Assembly: GCF_017873715.1 (NCBI RefSeq)
Contig: NZ_JAGGKM010000002.1
Location: 496,001-560,000 of the forward strand
Direction: 5' to 3'
Length of the DNA: 64,000 bases
DNA from: Cytobacillus luteolus
Lineage (GTDB): Bacteria; Bacillota; Bacilli; Bacillales; Bacillaceae_L
Positions 27,527 to 36,666 of the stretch are shown piece by piece (within the stretch, counting starts at the first letter, position 1; the number at the start of each line of letters is the position of its first letter). The notes below the pieces were generated by a model, which searched no databases, was not told the DNA's origin, and saw only the letters and a list, made by a program, of their open reading frames with translations. A program made the position numbers and the translations under genes.

Positions 27527-28741
27527 CTATAGAGCATCATGATCATATAAATAATCATAAGGTACATCTATAAATAGGTATAGATGGTCATCTAGTGGGT
27601 AAGAAAATGTCCTAATTATTTCTCCAGTCTCAATATCACTATATAAATCAGAAAGAATTCCGATTCGTTTCGTTCTCATTCGAAAAATTGTCTCAAGAAA
27701 ATAAGGTCTCCAGCTCCAATTTTTCATATAATAATGCTCTTGAACAAGCCATTTATTGTCCTTCTTGAGAAGGTTGGCAGATTGTTGAAAACCATCCTCA
27801 TCACAAATGTACATTCTAAAACTTTTATCATGTAATGTCTTACCCAAATAAGATAGGAACTCATTATATGATTCGTTCTTTTTAAATTTTACAAGAGCAG
27901 ACTGTAGCTGAACATGAAATTCTTCAGATATAGTATACAGTGCTTCAAGCTTTCTCTTTTCATACTTAATAAATTGCTGAAACTCCTGCTTTAATCGCTC
28001 TTTTAGTAGATCTCTTTCAACAAATTCTCTAGCTGGTTTTTGAAGATAATAGCCTTGATAGTATCGACCGCCATTTTTCCAAGCATATTGGAGTTGAAAG
28101 GCAGATTCAATATCCTCATATAGAAGGGTTGCTCCTAACTTTCTTGCTAACAATGAAATAGAATAGACAACATCATGAAACGATTGGCTAATTTCGGTTT
28201 GACGTAAAACCTGCAGATCAATTTTTAAAATATCTGGAGTTAAAATACCTATTCTCTCTAAATTACTACTTTCTTTCCCAATATTATCAACAGCAATTTT
28301 TATTCCGTACGTTCGATAATAGGTAAGTAAATGATTTAGCTGTTCGATATCGCCTTGAAAGTTATGCTCAGTAATCTCAACTACAACATTGTTAAGGTCT
28401 AATCCTTTTTGTTGATAGGTTAAAAGCATTTCTAGAAATGCTTCCCCATGATCTAGCATTAATAAGTTTGCATTACGATTTATAAAGATTAGACTATGTT
28501 TATGAAATTCAGAAAATACTCCTAAAGCCTTTCTTAAAATTTCATTATCAACCTCTAAACGGAATTCCTCTGGAATGGTTTCATCATGAAAAAATGGACC
28601 TAAACTTTTTATACCTTGCTCAGTTTTTATCCTCCCAAACACCTCATATCCGATTACACATTGTTCATCCGCGCTAAAAATCGCCTGATAATAAGGTACA
28701 ACTTGATCGATGTTTGCCATAATATCCAATGGATCCATCAT
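27527..28741 (-). CDS. ykuI: EAL-domain c-di-GMP binding protein YkuI
   Basis: A cytoplasmic protein of 404 residues with an N-terminal EAL domain (about 10-250) and a C-terminal PAS-like domain (about 280-400). The EAL signature is degenerate: GYEVFG replaces EAL, and the catalytic DDFG loop reads DNIG, while EITEHNF is kept. B. subtilis YkuI, which it resembles throughout, binds c-di-GMP without detected hydrolysis; this protein is probably a receptor or inactive enzyme too. The ATG at 28741 follows AGGGG by seven bases; 11 upstream codons are excluded. It is upstream of the small membrane protein gene. Confidence 0.9.
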   Translation of the reverse strand: MMDPLDIMANIDQVVPYYQAIFSADEQCVIGYEVFGRIKTEQGIKSLGPFFHDETIPEEFRLEVDNEILRKALGVFSEFHKHSLIFINRNANLLMLDHGEAFLEMLLTYQQKGLDLNNVVVEITEHNFQGDIEQLNHLLTYYRTYGIKIAVDNIGKESSNLERIGILTPDILKIDLQVLRQTEISQSFHDVVYSISLLARKLGATLLYEDIESAFQLQYAWKNGGRYYQGYYLQKPAREFVERDLLKERLKQEFQQFIKYEKRKLEALYTISEEFHVQLQSALVKFKKNESYNEFLSYLGKTLHDKSFRMYICDEDGFQQSANLLKKDNKWLVQEHYYMKNWSWRPYFLETIFRMRTKRIGILSDLYSDIETGEIIRTFSYPLDDHLYLFIDVPYDYLYDHDAL

Positions 28742-28817
28742 GATTTCACCCCTACGTTCTAGCCTGTTATACAAGATTATACCATATGCTTTTAATCTAC
28801 TCTAACTGAGGTAATTG

Positions 28818-28848
28818 AAAAAAACCTACTTTATCTAAAAGTAGGTTT
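28818..28848 (-). terminator. Terminator of fadH
   Basis: AAACCTACTTT and its inverse AAAGTAGGTTT with a 5-base loop, followed on the minus strand by TTTT. Confidence 0.87.
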
Positions 28849-28869
28849 CTAATCATTTTACATTGGAAT

Positions 28870-29634
28870 CTAAAACGGGAATTGATTCAGCCATTGACCG
28901 CCATCCATCGTTATACATTCACCATTAATATATGCCGCTTCATCAGATAATAAGAAGTAAGCAAGACCCGCAATTTCTTCTGGAGTTCCTAACCTACCAA
29001 GAGGCACACTAGATAGTGTACGTTTAGCAGCTTCCTCTGACTCCCAAAGTCGGTCTGCTCCACCCGTACGTTCGATTGGACCTGGAGCAATTGCATTTAC
29101 TCTTATCCCATATTTTCTGCCCCACTCAACTGCTAAGGTTCTAGTCATAGAAAGTACCCCTGCTTTTGCACTTGCAGAGTGCACAACTCCTGCTCCAGCA
29201 TTCCACGCATATGTAGCAACCATATTAATAATACTTCCCTTTATCCCTTTTTCAATCCAATAGTTCCCAACAGCAGAACTACAGTAAAACGTTCCATTAA
29301 GAACAATATTAATCACTGAATTCCAACCATTTACAGATAACTTCTCTGCAGGTGTAATAAAATTCCCTGCAGCATTATTTACAAGAAAATCAATTCTCCC
29401 AAATGCTTTGTCAGTTTCATTAACCATATGTGAAACATGATCAGGTTGACGCACATCCATTTGAACTGGAAGCACCTGCCCCTCAAATGTTTCAATTTCT
29501 TGTTTTGTTGCTTCTAATTTTTCCAGAGTTCTACCAGTAATGACAACATAGGCTCCTTCTTTTGCAAACTTTTGAGCCATATATTTCCCCATTCCATTAG
29601 AACCACCAGTCACGATAACTACTTTCCCTTTCAT
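28870..29634 (-). CDS. fadH: 2,4-dienoyl-CoA reductase FadH (SDR family)
   Basis: A cytoplasmic NADPH-dependent short-chain dehydrogenase that reduces 2,4-dienoyl-CoA during beta-oxidation of unsaturated fatty acids. Cofactor motif TGGSNGMG (about 9-16), NNAAGN (about 87-92) and the C-terminal ECITMDGGQWL agree with B. subtilis FadH (YkuF), also 254 residues. Instead of the usual YxxxK the region reads HSASAKAG, as in dienoyl-CoA reductases. A FadR-type operator lies 29 bases upstream of the ATG, implying induction by long-chain acyl-CoA. Monocistronic. Confidence 0.92.
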   Translation of the reverse strand: MKGKVVIVTGGSNGMGKYMAQKFAKEGAYVVITGRTLEKLEATKQEIETFEGQVLPVQMDVRQPDHVSHMVNETDKAFGRIDFLVNNAAGNFITPAEKLSVNGWNSVINIVLNGTFYCSSAVGNYWIEKGIKGSIINMVATYAWNAGAGVVHSASAKAGVLSMTRTLAVEWGRKYGIRVNAIAPGPIERTGGADRLWESEEAAKRTLSSVPLGRLGTPEEIAGLAYFLLSDEAAYINGECITMDGGQWLNQFPF

Positions 29635-29662
29635 TCTCCCACTCCCCCTGTTTATTTTTAAA

Positions 29663-29679
29663 ATGAATGACTATTCATT
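29663..29679. promoter_or_regulatory. FadR-type operator of fadH
   Basis: ATGAATGA-CTA-TTCATT at 29663-29679 matches the Bacillus FadR (YsiA) consensus TGAATGAnnnnTCATTCA except at the distal end. It lies between the fadH start and the divergent rsbT-like gene. Confidence 0.7.
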
Positions 29680-29731
29680 TATTTTACCACTATTTATCGA
29701 AATTTTCTAATTTTATTTTAAGGGATATGGT

Positions 29732-29759
29732 TTGCATAAATTGTACTATTTTGTATAAT
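29732..29759 (+). promoter_or_regulatory. Sigma-A type promoter of the rsbT-like / kinase-STAS pair
   Basis: TTGCAT (29732-29737) and TATAAT (29754-29759) with a 16-base spacer, 32 bases before the ATG. A second TATAAT lies at 29773-29778. No sigma-B type element is seen. Confidence 0.6.
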
Positions 29760-29791
29760 GATGGAGATGCTAGTATAATCTGGGGGGATTT

Positions 29792-30199
29792 ATGAGAAAA
29801 CATCAGTCATCAATCATTAATGAAAATGATATTTTACTTGCATTAAGTTCAACAAATCAATTAATAAAAAGCCTACCTTTTTCAGAGATTGATAGGCAAA
29901 AGGTGTTTGTTAGTATTTCAGAATTAACACGGAATGTCATTATGCATGCAAAAGGTACAGGTGAATTTATCTGTGAAGTCAATGACAAAGGTGTTACCAT
30001 AATCGTTAAAGACCGGGGGATTGGGATAAAATCTATATCCGATGTAATGAGCGGCATAAAAAACCCAAATTCACAAGGTTTAGGTCTTGGACTTCTAGGT
30101 GTAAAAAGACTAATGGATGAATTTTATATTAAATCATCTGAGGAAGGAGGAACGACAGTCATTGTCACAAAATGGATTAACCAGCAACGTAGAAAGTGA
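29792..30199 (+). CDS. RsbT-like serine/threonine (anti-sigma regulatory) kinase
   Basis: A GHKL-fold protein kinase of 135 residues in the RsbT/RsbW group. The N box SELTRN (about 43-48), G1 box KDRGIGI (about 73-79) and G2 region GLGLGLLGVKRLMDEF (about 97-112) are all present and resemble RsbT, the stressosome switch kinase that phosphorylates the STAS proteins RsbS and RsbR. GGGGGG precedes the ATG closely. Its 3' end overlaps the next gene, which carries an RsbR-type STAS domain, strongly suggesting that the fusion protein is its substrate or partner. No rsbS, rsbU or sigB gene is nearby. Confidence 0.85.
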   Translation: MRKHQSSIINENDILLALSSTNQLIKSLPFSEIDRQKVFVSISELTRNVIMHAKGTGEFICEVNDKGVTIIVKDRGIGIKSISDVMSGIKNPNSQGLGLGLLGVKRLMDEFYIKSSEEGGTTVIVTKWINQQRRK

Positions 30200-31703
30200 C
30201 GAAAAGCTCAGACTAAACCGACTAGCCTCTATCGGACAATTATCTGCTGGGATTGCCCACGAAGTCCGTAATCCATTAACAGCAGTAAAAGGTTTTTTAC
30301 AGCTAGTTAATGAAGATAAGTCTGAACCATATATCGATATTGCATTATCTGAACTAGACAATGCACTATCTACCCTGAATAACCTCTTACAAGTTTCTAA
30401 ACCAGACTTAGAGGCTGAAAAATATGTCTCTATTAATCTGTGCTCTGAACTCGAAGCTATTCTCGCACTCTTTCAAGACCAAATCTATAGAGTGGAGATT
30501 ATCAAAAGTTTTTCAAACTGTGACAAAGTAATCTTAGGACAAAAAAATGCACTTAAGAAAGCATTCTTCAATTTACTAAAAAATGCTTTCGAAGCTATAG
30601 AAGACCGCGGGTCAATAACTGTTGACCTCTATTCGTCAGGAGAAGAGCTTTGTGTTCGGATTAAAGATACTGGAGTGGGGATTCCTTCTGAAAAGCTGGA
30701 GCTGCTAGGGACTCCGTTTTTCTCAACTAAAGACAATGGAACAGGAATGGGCCTTACTCAAGTATTTACTACACTACATAAACACGGCGCGAAGGTTAAA
30801 GTGGAAAGCTTTGTAGGCATAGGAACGGCCTTCGATATCGTATTTCCAATCACACAAAAAAAGGAGTTTAAAGTAACCAACATGGATGGATTACAATACA
30901 TAGAAAACCACAGCTTTAAGGAATTTTTATATTTTAATAAAGAAGTCTTCGATGAACTTTTAAAAAAACGCTCTCGAACAATTTTTGCTGAAATTAAAGA
31001 TTCACCTATAACTGAAGATCATTTGCATGAAATTGCGTTAAGGATTGTTAGTTATTTAGATCAAGATTCGGAGCATGAGCTTTTAATTCTTGCTAAACAG
31101 CAGGGTGTAGAATGGGCAAAACATGACCTCCCTTCTATTATTAAGCTTGAGTGGTTCCAGGGGTTACGTAGTTTATATTGGGACTTTATGTATAACTACT
31201 TTAAAAATTGCGATGTGGAAATTGATGAATTTTTTAGCCTTGAAAAGAAGACTAATTACTATTTAGATATGTTTTTAAATCACTATATTATAAGTTTCAA
31301 TGAATACAAGAACAATCTCTTCCATTCACAACGTGAGGTAATTGAAGAACTATCTGTTCCAATTATTCCATTAACAGATACAGTCGCTGTATTACCAATT
31401 GTAGGAACAATGGATACCTATCGTGCAAAAAAACTGCAAGAAAAAACACTGCGTGAGATTGAGAAAAATAAATTCAAAAAGATGATTATCGATTTATCAG
31501 GAGTTGCCTACCTCGATACAGCAGTAGTGGCGCATATGTTTAAAATAATTGATGGGTTTAGACTATTAGGTTGTAATGCTGTTGTAACTGGGATTCGTTC
31601 AGAGGTTGCTAATACCATGATTGAACTTGGAGTTGCGTTGGATGACAAAGTTGAAACAAGAGCAGACTTAAAACAAGCACTCGAGGATTTCAAAATTTTA
31701 TAA
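30162..31703 (+). CDS. Histidine kinase fused to an RsbR-like STAS protein
   Basis: An unusual fusion of 513 residues from TTG 30162 (ATG 30117 adds 15). Order: sporulation-kinase type HisKA domain (about 20-85) with phospho-acceptor His33 in GIAHEVRNPL; HATPase (about 120-230) with DTGVGIP and GTGMGL; an RsbRD-N-like helical, probably haem-free globin-type region (about 250-395); and a C-terminal STAS domain (about 400-510). In the STAS domain Thr453 (LDT) and Thr485 (VANT) sit where RsbR is phosphorylated by RsbT. No membrane segment or input PAS domain is present. The start is taken 11 bases after GGAGG, within the rsbT-like gene, so translation is coupled. It may connect His-Asp phosphorelay and partner switching. 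Confidence 0.85.
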   Translation: MSQNGLTSNVESDEKLRLNRLASIGQLSAGIAHEVRNPLTAVKGFLQLVNEDKSEPYIDIALSELDNALSTLNNLLQVSKPDLEAEKYVSINLCSELEAILALFQDQIYRVEIIKSFSNCDKVILGQKNALKKAFFNLLKNAFEAIEDRGSITVDLYSSGEELCVRIKDTGVGIPSEKLELLGTPFFSTKDNGTGMGLTQVFTTLHKHGAKVKVESFVGIGTAFDIVFPITQKKEFKVTNMDGLQYIENHSFKEFLYFNKEVFDELLKKRSRTIFAEIKDSPITEDHLHEIALRIVSYLDQDSEHELLILAKQQGVEWAKHDLPSIIKLEWFQGLRSLYWDFMYNYFKNCDVEIDEFFSLEKKTNYYLDMFLNHYIISFNEYKNNLFHSQREVIEELSVPIIPLTDTVAVLPIVGTMDTYRAKKLQEKTLREIEKNKFKKMIIDLSGVAYLDTAVVAHMFKIIDGFRLLGCNAVVTGIRSEVANTMIELGVALDDKVETRADLKQALEDFKIL

Positions 31704-31712
31704 GATAAAACA

Positions 31713-31748
31713 TAGGTCTAGCCGTATGGCTTAGGCCTTATTTATATT
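31713..31748 (+). terminator. Terminator after the kinase-STAS gene
   Basis: GGTCTAGCC pairs with GGCTTAGGCC (one bulged T, one G-U) and is followed by TTATTTAT; of moderate strength. Confidence 0.6.
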
Positions 31749-31822
31749 CAATAAAGAGATTTAGTCAATGAGAAATGATATAATAGATTAATAAAAAATA
31801 TGAGACAGGATTGTTTAGTAAT

Positions 31823-32695
31823 ATGGCAAAAAAATATTCACGTCGATTCTTTTTAAAGCGTATCATTTCTTCCATTGTTGGAGCATTTTTAGCGTCAGCC
31901 CTAGGTTATTATTATGCCAAATATATAGAACCTAAAATGATACATCTTACAAAGCATACAATTCAACATCCTCTTATCCCTAGTTCCTTTAATTTTAAGA
32001 AAATTGTTCAATTTAGTGACACCCATGTTGGTCCCTTTTTTACGATTGAACAATTAGAAGAAGTGGTCGAGAAAATAAATCAGACCAAACCGGATATTGT
32101 ACTATTTACCGGTGATCTTCTTGATGAACCAAATAAATACCCTTTTCCAGAAACAATACCACCAATCCTTTCAAAGATCCAAGCTCCACTAGGGAAGTAT
32201 TGTATCTATGGAAACCATGATCATGGTGGATACGGTACAGAAATTTATAAGGAGATTATGCATCAGGGGGGTTTTACTCTATTAAAGAACAGTTCTGCAA
32301 TCATCTCCCAAGATGGAGAAAACATTGTGATTGCTGGACTAGATGATGCAATGTTAGGTAGGCCAGATTATACCCATACTTTCGCCTCCTTTTCTAAGGA
32401 GTCATTGTTCACCATTTTATTGGTTCATGAGCCTGATCTTGCACCACAATCTGCATATCATGGAGCACATATCCAGCTTTCTGGTCATAGTCATGGCGGC
32501 CAGATTCAGCTGCCTTTTCTAGGGCCTCTTGTTACTCCACCACTCGGAAGCAAATATTATGAGGGTACTCATACAATAGAGAATTTGACACTGTTCGTTA
32601 ATAAGGGTCTTGGAACAACTCGCCTTCCTTTTCGCTTCTTAGCGATTCCAGAAATATCAGTTTACACGTTAAAAAGTCCACACTCTAAAGAGTAG
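31823..32695 (+). CDS. ykuE: Metallophosphoesterase YkuE
   Basis: A surface or exported phosphoesterase of 290 residues. The N-terminus KYSRRFFLKRII followed by a hydrophobic stretch is a twin-arginine signal, as in B. subtilis YkuE, which is Tat-exported. Calcineurin-like motifs are complete: FSDTHVG (about 53-59), FTGDLLDEP (about 90-98), YGNHDHGGYG (about 126-135), LLVHEPD (about 196-202) and LSGHSHGGQ (about 217-225). ATG 31823 is chosen; the TTG at 31811 has no spacing to a ribosome-binding site. Stop codon lies in the terminator shared with the convergent GGDEF-EAL gene. Confidence 0.88.
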   Translation: MAKKYSRRFFLKRIISSIVGAFLASALGYYYAKYIEPKMIHLTKHTIQHPLIPSSFNFKKIVQFSDTHVGPFFTIEQLEEVVEKINQTKPDIVLFTGDLLDEPNKYPFPETIPPILSKIQAPLGKYCIYGNHDHGGYGTEIYKEIMHQGGFTLLKNSSAIISQDGENIVIAGLDDAMLGRPDYTHTFASFSKESLFTILLVHEPDLAPQSAYHGAHIQLSGHSHGGQIQLPFLGPLVTPPLGSKYYEGTHTIENLTLFVNKGLGTTRLPFRFLAIPEISVYTLKSPHSKE

Positions 32696-32707
32696 TGTGG
32701 ACTTTTT
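32671..32707. terminator. Bidirectional terminator between ykuE and the GGDEF-EAL gene
   Basis: AAAAAGTCCACACT and its inverse AGTGTGGACTTTTT (the right arm written with one bulge) form the stem; ykuE's last codons lie in its left arm. Confidence 0.9.
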
Positions 32708-32711
32708 GTAG

Positions 32712-34814
32712 TTATTTTTTAAAATAATGGGCCTCTACGGTCTCTTCATTGATCGGTCTACTGAAAAAGTAACCTTGTGCTTTATCACATTTCATCTTTT
32801 TGAAGAAAATTGCTTGTTTCTCATCTTCCACACCTTCAGCAACGACGGATAAACCTAGGCTTTGGGCAAGATGAATAATTGTTGTGGTTATCGCCATATC
32901 TTTCTTATCCTGTAAGACCTCTCTAACAAAAGATTGATCAATTTTCAAAGTATCGATTGGAAAGTATTTAAGATAGCTTAATGAAGAATATCCTGTTCCA
33001 AAATCATCTACTGCTACTTTCACTCCAAGTTTCTTCAGTTCAGCTAGTGTATGTAAGGCTTCCTTCGAATCCTGTATAGCACCCTCAGTTATTTCAAACT
33101 CAAGATTATTGGAATCAATCTTATTCGTTAGTATGTTTCTCTCAATATAATTAACCAATCCAGGCTGTTGAAACTGTCTAGGTGATAAATTGACAGCGAT
33201 TGAAATATCACTATACCCTGCTTCTTTCCAATCTCTAAGTTTTTTACAAACCTTTTCTATCACCCATTCTCCTATAGGAATGATAAGACCAGTTTCTTCA
33301 GCTAGTGGGATGAATTCTCCCGGAGAAATAAAACCAAGCTCTGGGTGATTCCACCTAATAAGTGCTTCGAAGCTTGTAGTTTCACCTGTTAGGAGGTCGA
33401 TCTGAGGTTGATACAAAAGGACTAACTCATCACGTTCAATCGACTTTCTAAGTCCAGTCTCCAATAGCATGGTTTGTGAGGTACCTTTCTTCATATCCTT
33501 GCGATAATATTGATAATGTCCTTTACCACGTTCCTTTACTTGATAAAGAGCAGTATCAGCATTTTTTATTAAGGTCTCTCCATCTATTCCATCATTAGGG
33601 AAACAACTAATTCCAATGCTAGTAGTCATGAAATATTCCTGCTGAGAAAATGTAAACGGCATTTTAAATACATCTAATATCATATCTGCTAGAAGGCTAG
33701 ATTTTTCAACAGTGGTATTCTCTAAGAGGACAATAAATTCGTCCCCACCCTGACGGTAAATAGTATAACCTCTTACGTCTATACTCTTTAAACGATGGGC
33801 AACTTGAATTAGAACTTCATCACCAACATTATGACCTAAAGTATCATTTAGGAATTTAAATCTGTCTAAATCTAAGTACATGATGGCAAAATGTTGCTTT
33901 ATTTCATTGGCTTTTGAAACAATATTTGTTAAGTCTTCCTTTAATGAACTTCGATTTGGTAAACCAGTTAGTTGGTCAAAATAAGCCATATGTTTCATCA
34001 TTTGATGATAGTTAATCTGTTCAGTAATATCTTTAATAATGGCGAAAATACCACTAACCTCTTCACTGACTATGATTGGTACTGTTTTCACATGAACGGA
34101 TATGTTTCTATTGTCTTTATGCTTTATCTTACATTCCATTAACTCACTTGGTTTCCCATTTAATGTTTCTTGGAATATATTTCGGAAGTTGTCAACATCA
34201 CTATCATCTATTAAATTAAAAATAGATCTATCAATTAAAGGCTCTTCATATTTTCCAATAATATTTTCCGTTGATGGATTTGCATGAAGAATATTCCCCT
34301 TTAAATCCAGAGACATGACTGCATCCATATTATGATCAACTAATGATTTATACCTTTCAGTGCTCTCAATAAGTTTTTTATTTTCATTTACACGATTAGT
34401 TATATCCCTCGTTATACTAACAACATACCGAATGACGTTTTCTTCATCAAAAATAGGAGTAAGTATTGATTCGCTGTACACTTCCTGTCCGCTTGGAAGG
34501 GTAACACGGTCCTGAAAAGAAAATACAGATCTGGATTTAATTACTCCTTCATATTTGTCTTGAAGATGTACGGCTATATGTTCTGGAAGGATTTCATGAA
34601 ACGTTTTACCAATGTATTCAGGGATTAGCATTGCTTGTTTTAATGCATTTTCATTTGCATATAAATATCTAAAAGTATTGTTATTGTCTACTTTCATGAT
34701 ATAGATAAGATCTTCAATATATTTTAGAATGATTTGAAATATATCATTCTCCATTTTCTCATTATTCATTATGCTCTTTAAATTTCTGCCGATAGTCCCT
34801 TTGCGCTTTTCCAC
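32712..34814 (-). CDS. PAS-PAS-GGDEF-EAL cyclic-di-GMP enzyme
   Basis: A cytoplasmic bifunctional c-di-GMP protein of 700 residues: two PAS domains (about 22-145 and 150-270), GGDEF domain (about 280-440) with an intact GGDEF motif, and EAL domain (about 455-700). The EAL motif itself, NLSPRQF, EITEGAI and DDFGTGYSS are all present, so phosphodiesterase activity is expected; no RxxD inhibitory site precedes GGDEF. Starts at GTG, eight bases after GAGGA. Monocistronic and convergent with ykuE. Which activity dominates cannot be read from sequence. Confidence 0.9.
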   Translation of the reverse strand: MEKRKGTIGRNLKSIMNNEKMENDIFQIILKYIEDLIYIMKVDNNNTFRYLYANENALKQAMLIPEYIGKTFHEILPEHIAVHLQDKYEGVIKSRSVFSFQDRVTLPSGQEVYSESILTPIFDEENVIRYVVSITRDITNRVNENKKLIESTERYKSLVDHNMDAVMSLDLKGNILHANPSTENIIGKYEEPLIDRSIFNLIDDSDVDNFRNIFQETLNGKPSELMECKIKHKDNRNISVHVKTVPIIVSEEVSGIFAIIKDITEQINYHQMMKHMAYFDQLTGLPNRSSLKEDLTNIVSKANEIKQHFAIMYLDLDRFKFLNDTLGHNVGDEVLIQVAHRLKSIDVRGYTIYRQGGDEFIVLLENTTVEKSSLLADMILDVFKMPFTFSQQEYFMTTSIGISCFPNDGIDGETLIKNADTALYQVKERGKGHYQYYRKDMKKGTSQTMLLETGLRKSIERDELVLLYQPQIDLLTGETTSFEALIRWNHPELGFISPGEFIPLAEETGLIIPIGEWVIEKVCKKLRDWKEAGYSDISIAVNLSPRQFQQPGLVNYIERNILTNKIDSNNLEFEITEGAIQDSKEALHTLAELKKLGVKVAVDDFGTGYSSLSYLKYFPIDTLKIDQSFVREVLQDKKDMAITTTIIHLAQSLGLSVVAEGVEDEKQAIFFKKMKCDKAQGYFFSRPINEETVEAHYFKK

Positions 34815-35077
34815 TTTACCAATCCTCTACAATCATAGAGCTTCATTATTTTGAATAAAAATTCTTGGAATGAATTATCTATAAAATATTTTTCTAAAAG
34901 TTAGTACTAGTAAAATTTCCTTACAATCTATATTGTATGTATATATTATTCTACATATTATGACAAACCTCTTCAAGGTTTAAATTTAGTTTAATGTACT
35001 GTTAAACGTAAGGTTAGTCATTACACAACCTTATTTTTGTGTATAATAGAGATACTTAATATGTGTGAGGTTTAACT

Positions 35078-36589
35078 ATGACTATTTATCAAAGTTTTAT
35101 TAAACGTACCTTAATTAACTATTGTTTAGGTTCCTTTGTTGCTGTTATTGGTGTAGGTGGAATATTCATATTTTCTACCCTATCTCTTTCAACCTCCGAG
35201 ACCATTTATTTACTAGTTACTTTGTTCTCTTCATTATTAATTATGTTCATAGCAGAGTTAATTGTTTTTGGAAGACATACAATGCCAATTCGCATAGCGT
35301 TTAGTAAGGATCGACCATCACTTCTAGAACTTGAAAAAGCCTATATCCAGACTCATCGGTTTCCAATATTAACACTTAGAAGAATATTTGGACCACACTT
35401 ATTCGGATTAACTATCCCTGCTGTTAGCATAACTCTTGTTTTAATATATTTTGAGCTTATCTCTTTCCCATACCGTTATACTCTGCTAGCAATTGCCGGT
35501 GCTATTTTAGTAGCTGCCATGCACGGGTTAATTGAATTCTTTTTAACAACAAAAGCAATACAACCAATCTTGCACTTCTTAAGAAACAAAGCAGACTCAC
35601 TCTATAAAGAGGATATATCACTACACGGAAAGGTACTTGTTTCAATCCAACAAAAGTTTTTATATAGTTCCCTATTCATTGGGGTTTTCCCACTATTATT
35701 ATTTAGCCTAGCATCTCAAATCAGACTTCAAGAGTTTGAGGTAGCACAGTTTTCTGATTACTGGAGCTGGGCAGTTGTTGTTCTTTTTATTGCTATATTA
35801 TCAGCCATTTATGGTGCTTACCTATTATATAAAGATATCTCTCAGCCAATCGAGCAACTACAACAAAATATGAAAATGATCGAACAGGGAAGATATACAA
35901 TTGCAGAGGATAGTTATTCTGATGAATTTTCACGCGTTATATCAGGATTTAACTTAATGGTAGATGGTCTACGTGATAGAGAAAGAATGAACCAACAATT
36001 AATGAATAGCTTTTATTCAACATTTGCAATGACACTTGACGCAAGGGACCCGTACACTGCAGGACACTCTATTAGAGTTGCAGAATACTCTGTTAAAATT
36101 GCAAAACAAGCAAACTTTCCTGAAGAGGAAATCGATCTCCTAAAGAAATCTGCCTTACTACATGATATTGGGAAAATTGGAGTTAGAGATAACGTACTAT
36201 TAAAGGATGGAAGATTAACAGAAGAAGAATTTGATGAAATAAAAAAACATCCTGTTATTGGGGCTTCAATCCTATCTCAAATACAACCAAGTGAAGCTAT
36301 TGCCCCTTTAATACCTGGAGTAAGACATCACCATGAACGAATGGATGGTAAGGGATACCCAGATAAACTAAAAGGTGAAGAAATCCCTGTTTTCGGAAGA
36401 GTAATGGCTGTTGCCGATGCATTTGATGCGATGACTTCAGATCGACCTTACCGTAAAGGAATGCCAGTTTCAAAAGCTCTACAAATTCTAGAAGAAGGAA
36501 AGGGTACACAGTGGGACCCCCATTTTATAGATATTTTTATTAACATTATGAATACAGAGCTTAAAAAGAATGAAAGAGCGACTAGTTAA
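35078..36589 (+). CDS. Membrane HAMP / HD-GYP domain protein
   Basis: A membrane protein of 503 residues: about six transmembrane segments in the first 255 residues, a HAMP domain (about 255-305) and an HD-GYP domain (about 320-495). The metal ligand pattern is intact (HS in YTAGHS, LLHDIGKIG, HHHERMDGKGYP, DAFDAMTSDRPYR), so hydrolysis of c-di-GMP or a related cyclic dinucleotide to mononucleotides is plausible. A good -10 TATAAT lies 30 bases before the ATG. It is the third c-di-GMP-type gene within 9 kb. The stop codon lies in its terminator. Confidence 0.88.
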   Translation: MTIYQSFIKRTLINYCLGSFVAVIGVGGIFIFSTLSLSTSETIYLLVTLFSSLLIMFIAELIVFGRHTMPIRIAFSKDRPSLLELEKAYIQTHRFPILTLRRIFGPHLFGLTIPAVSITLVLIYFELISFPYRYTLLAIAGAILVAAMHGLIEFFLTTKAIQPILHFLRNKADSLYKEDISLHGKVLVSIQQKFLYSSLFIGVFPLLLFSLASQIRLQEFEVAQFSDYWSWAVVVLFIAILSAIYGAYLLYKDISQPIEQLQQNMKMIEQGRYTIAEDSYSDEFSRVISGFNLMVDGLRDRERMNQQLMNSFYSTFAMTLDARDPYTAGHSIRVAEYSVKIAKQANFPEEEIDLLKKSALLHDIGKIGVRDNVLLKDGRLTEEEFDEIKKHPVIGASILSQIQPSEAIAPLIPGVRHHHERMDGKGYPDKLKGEEIPVFGRVMAVADAFDAMTSDRPYRKGMPVSKALQILEEGKGTQWDPHFIDIFINIMNTELKKNERATS

Positions 36590-36606
36590 CTAGGGCGCTC
36601 TTTTTC
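36572..36606 (+). terminator. Terminator of the HD-GYP gene
   Basis: GAAAGAGCG pairs with CGCTCTTTTTC, with the palindrome ACTAGTTAACTAG between; T-run downstream. Confidence 0.85.
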
Positions 36607-36666
36607 AACCCTAATTTGCAAAAGTCGAAAATGTCAGTATAATGGTATATAGAAAGGAGAGAAAAG

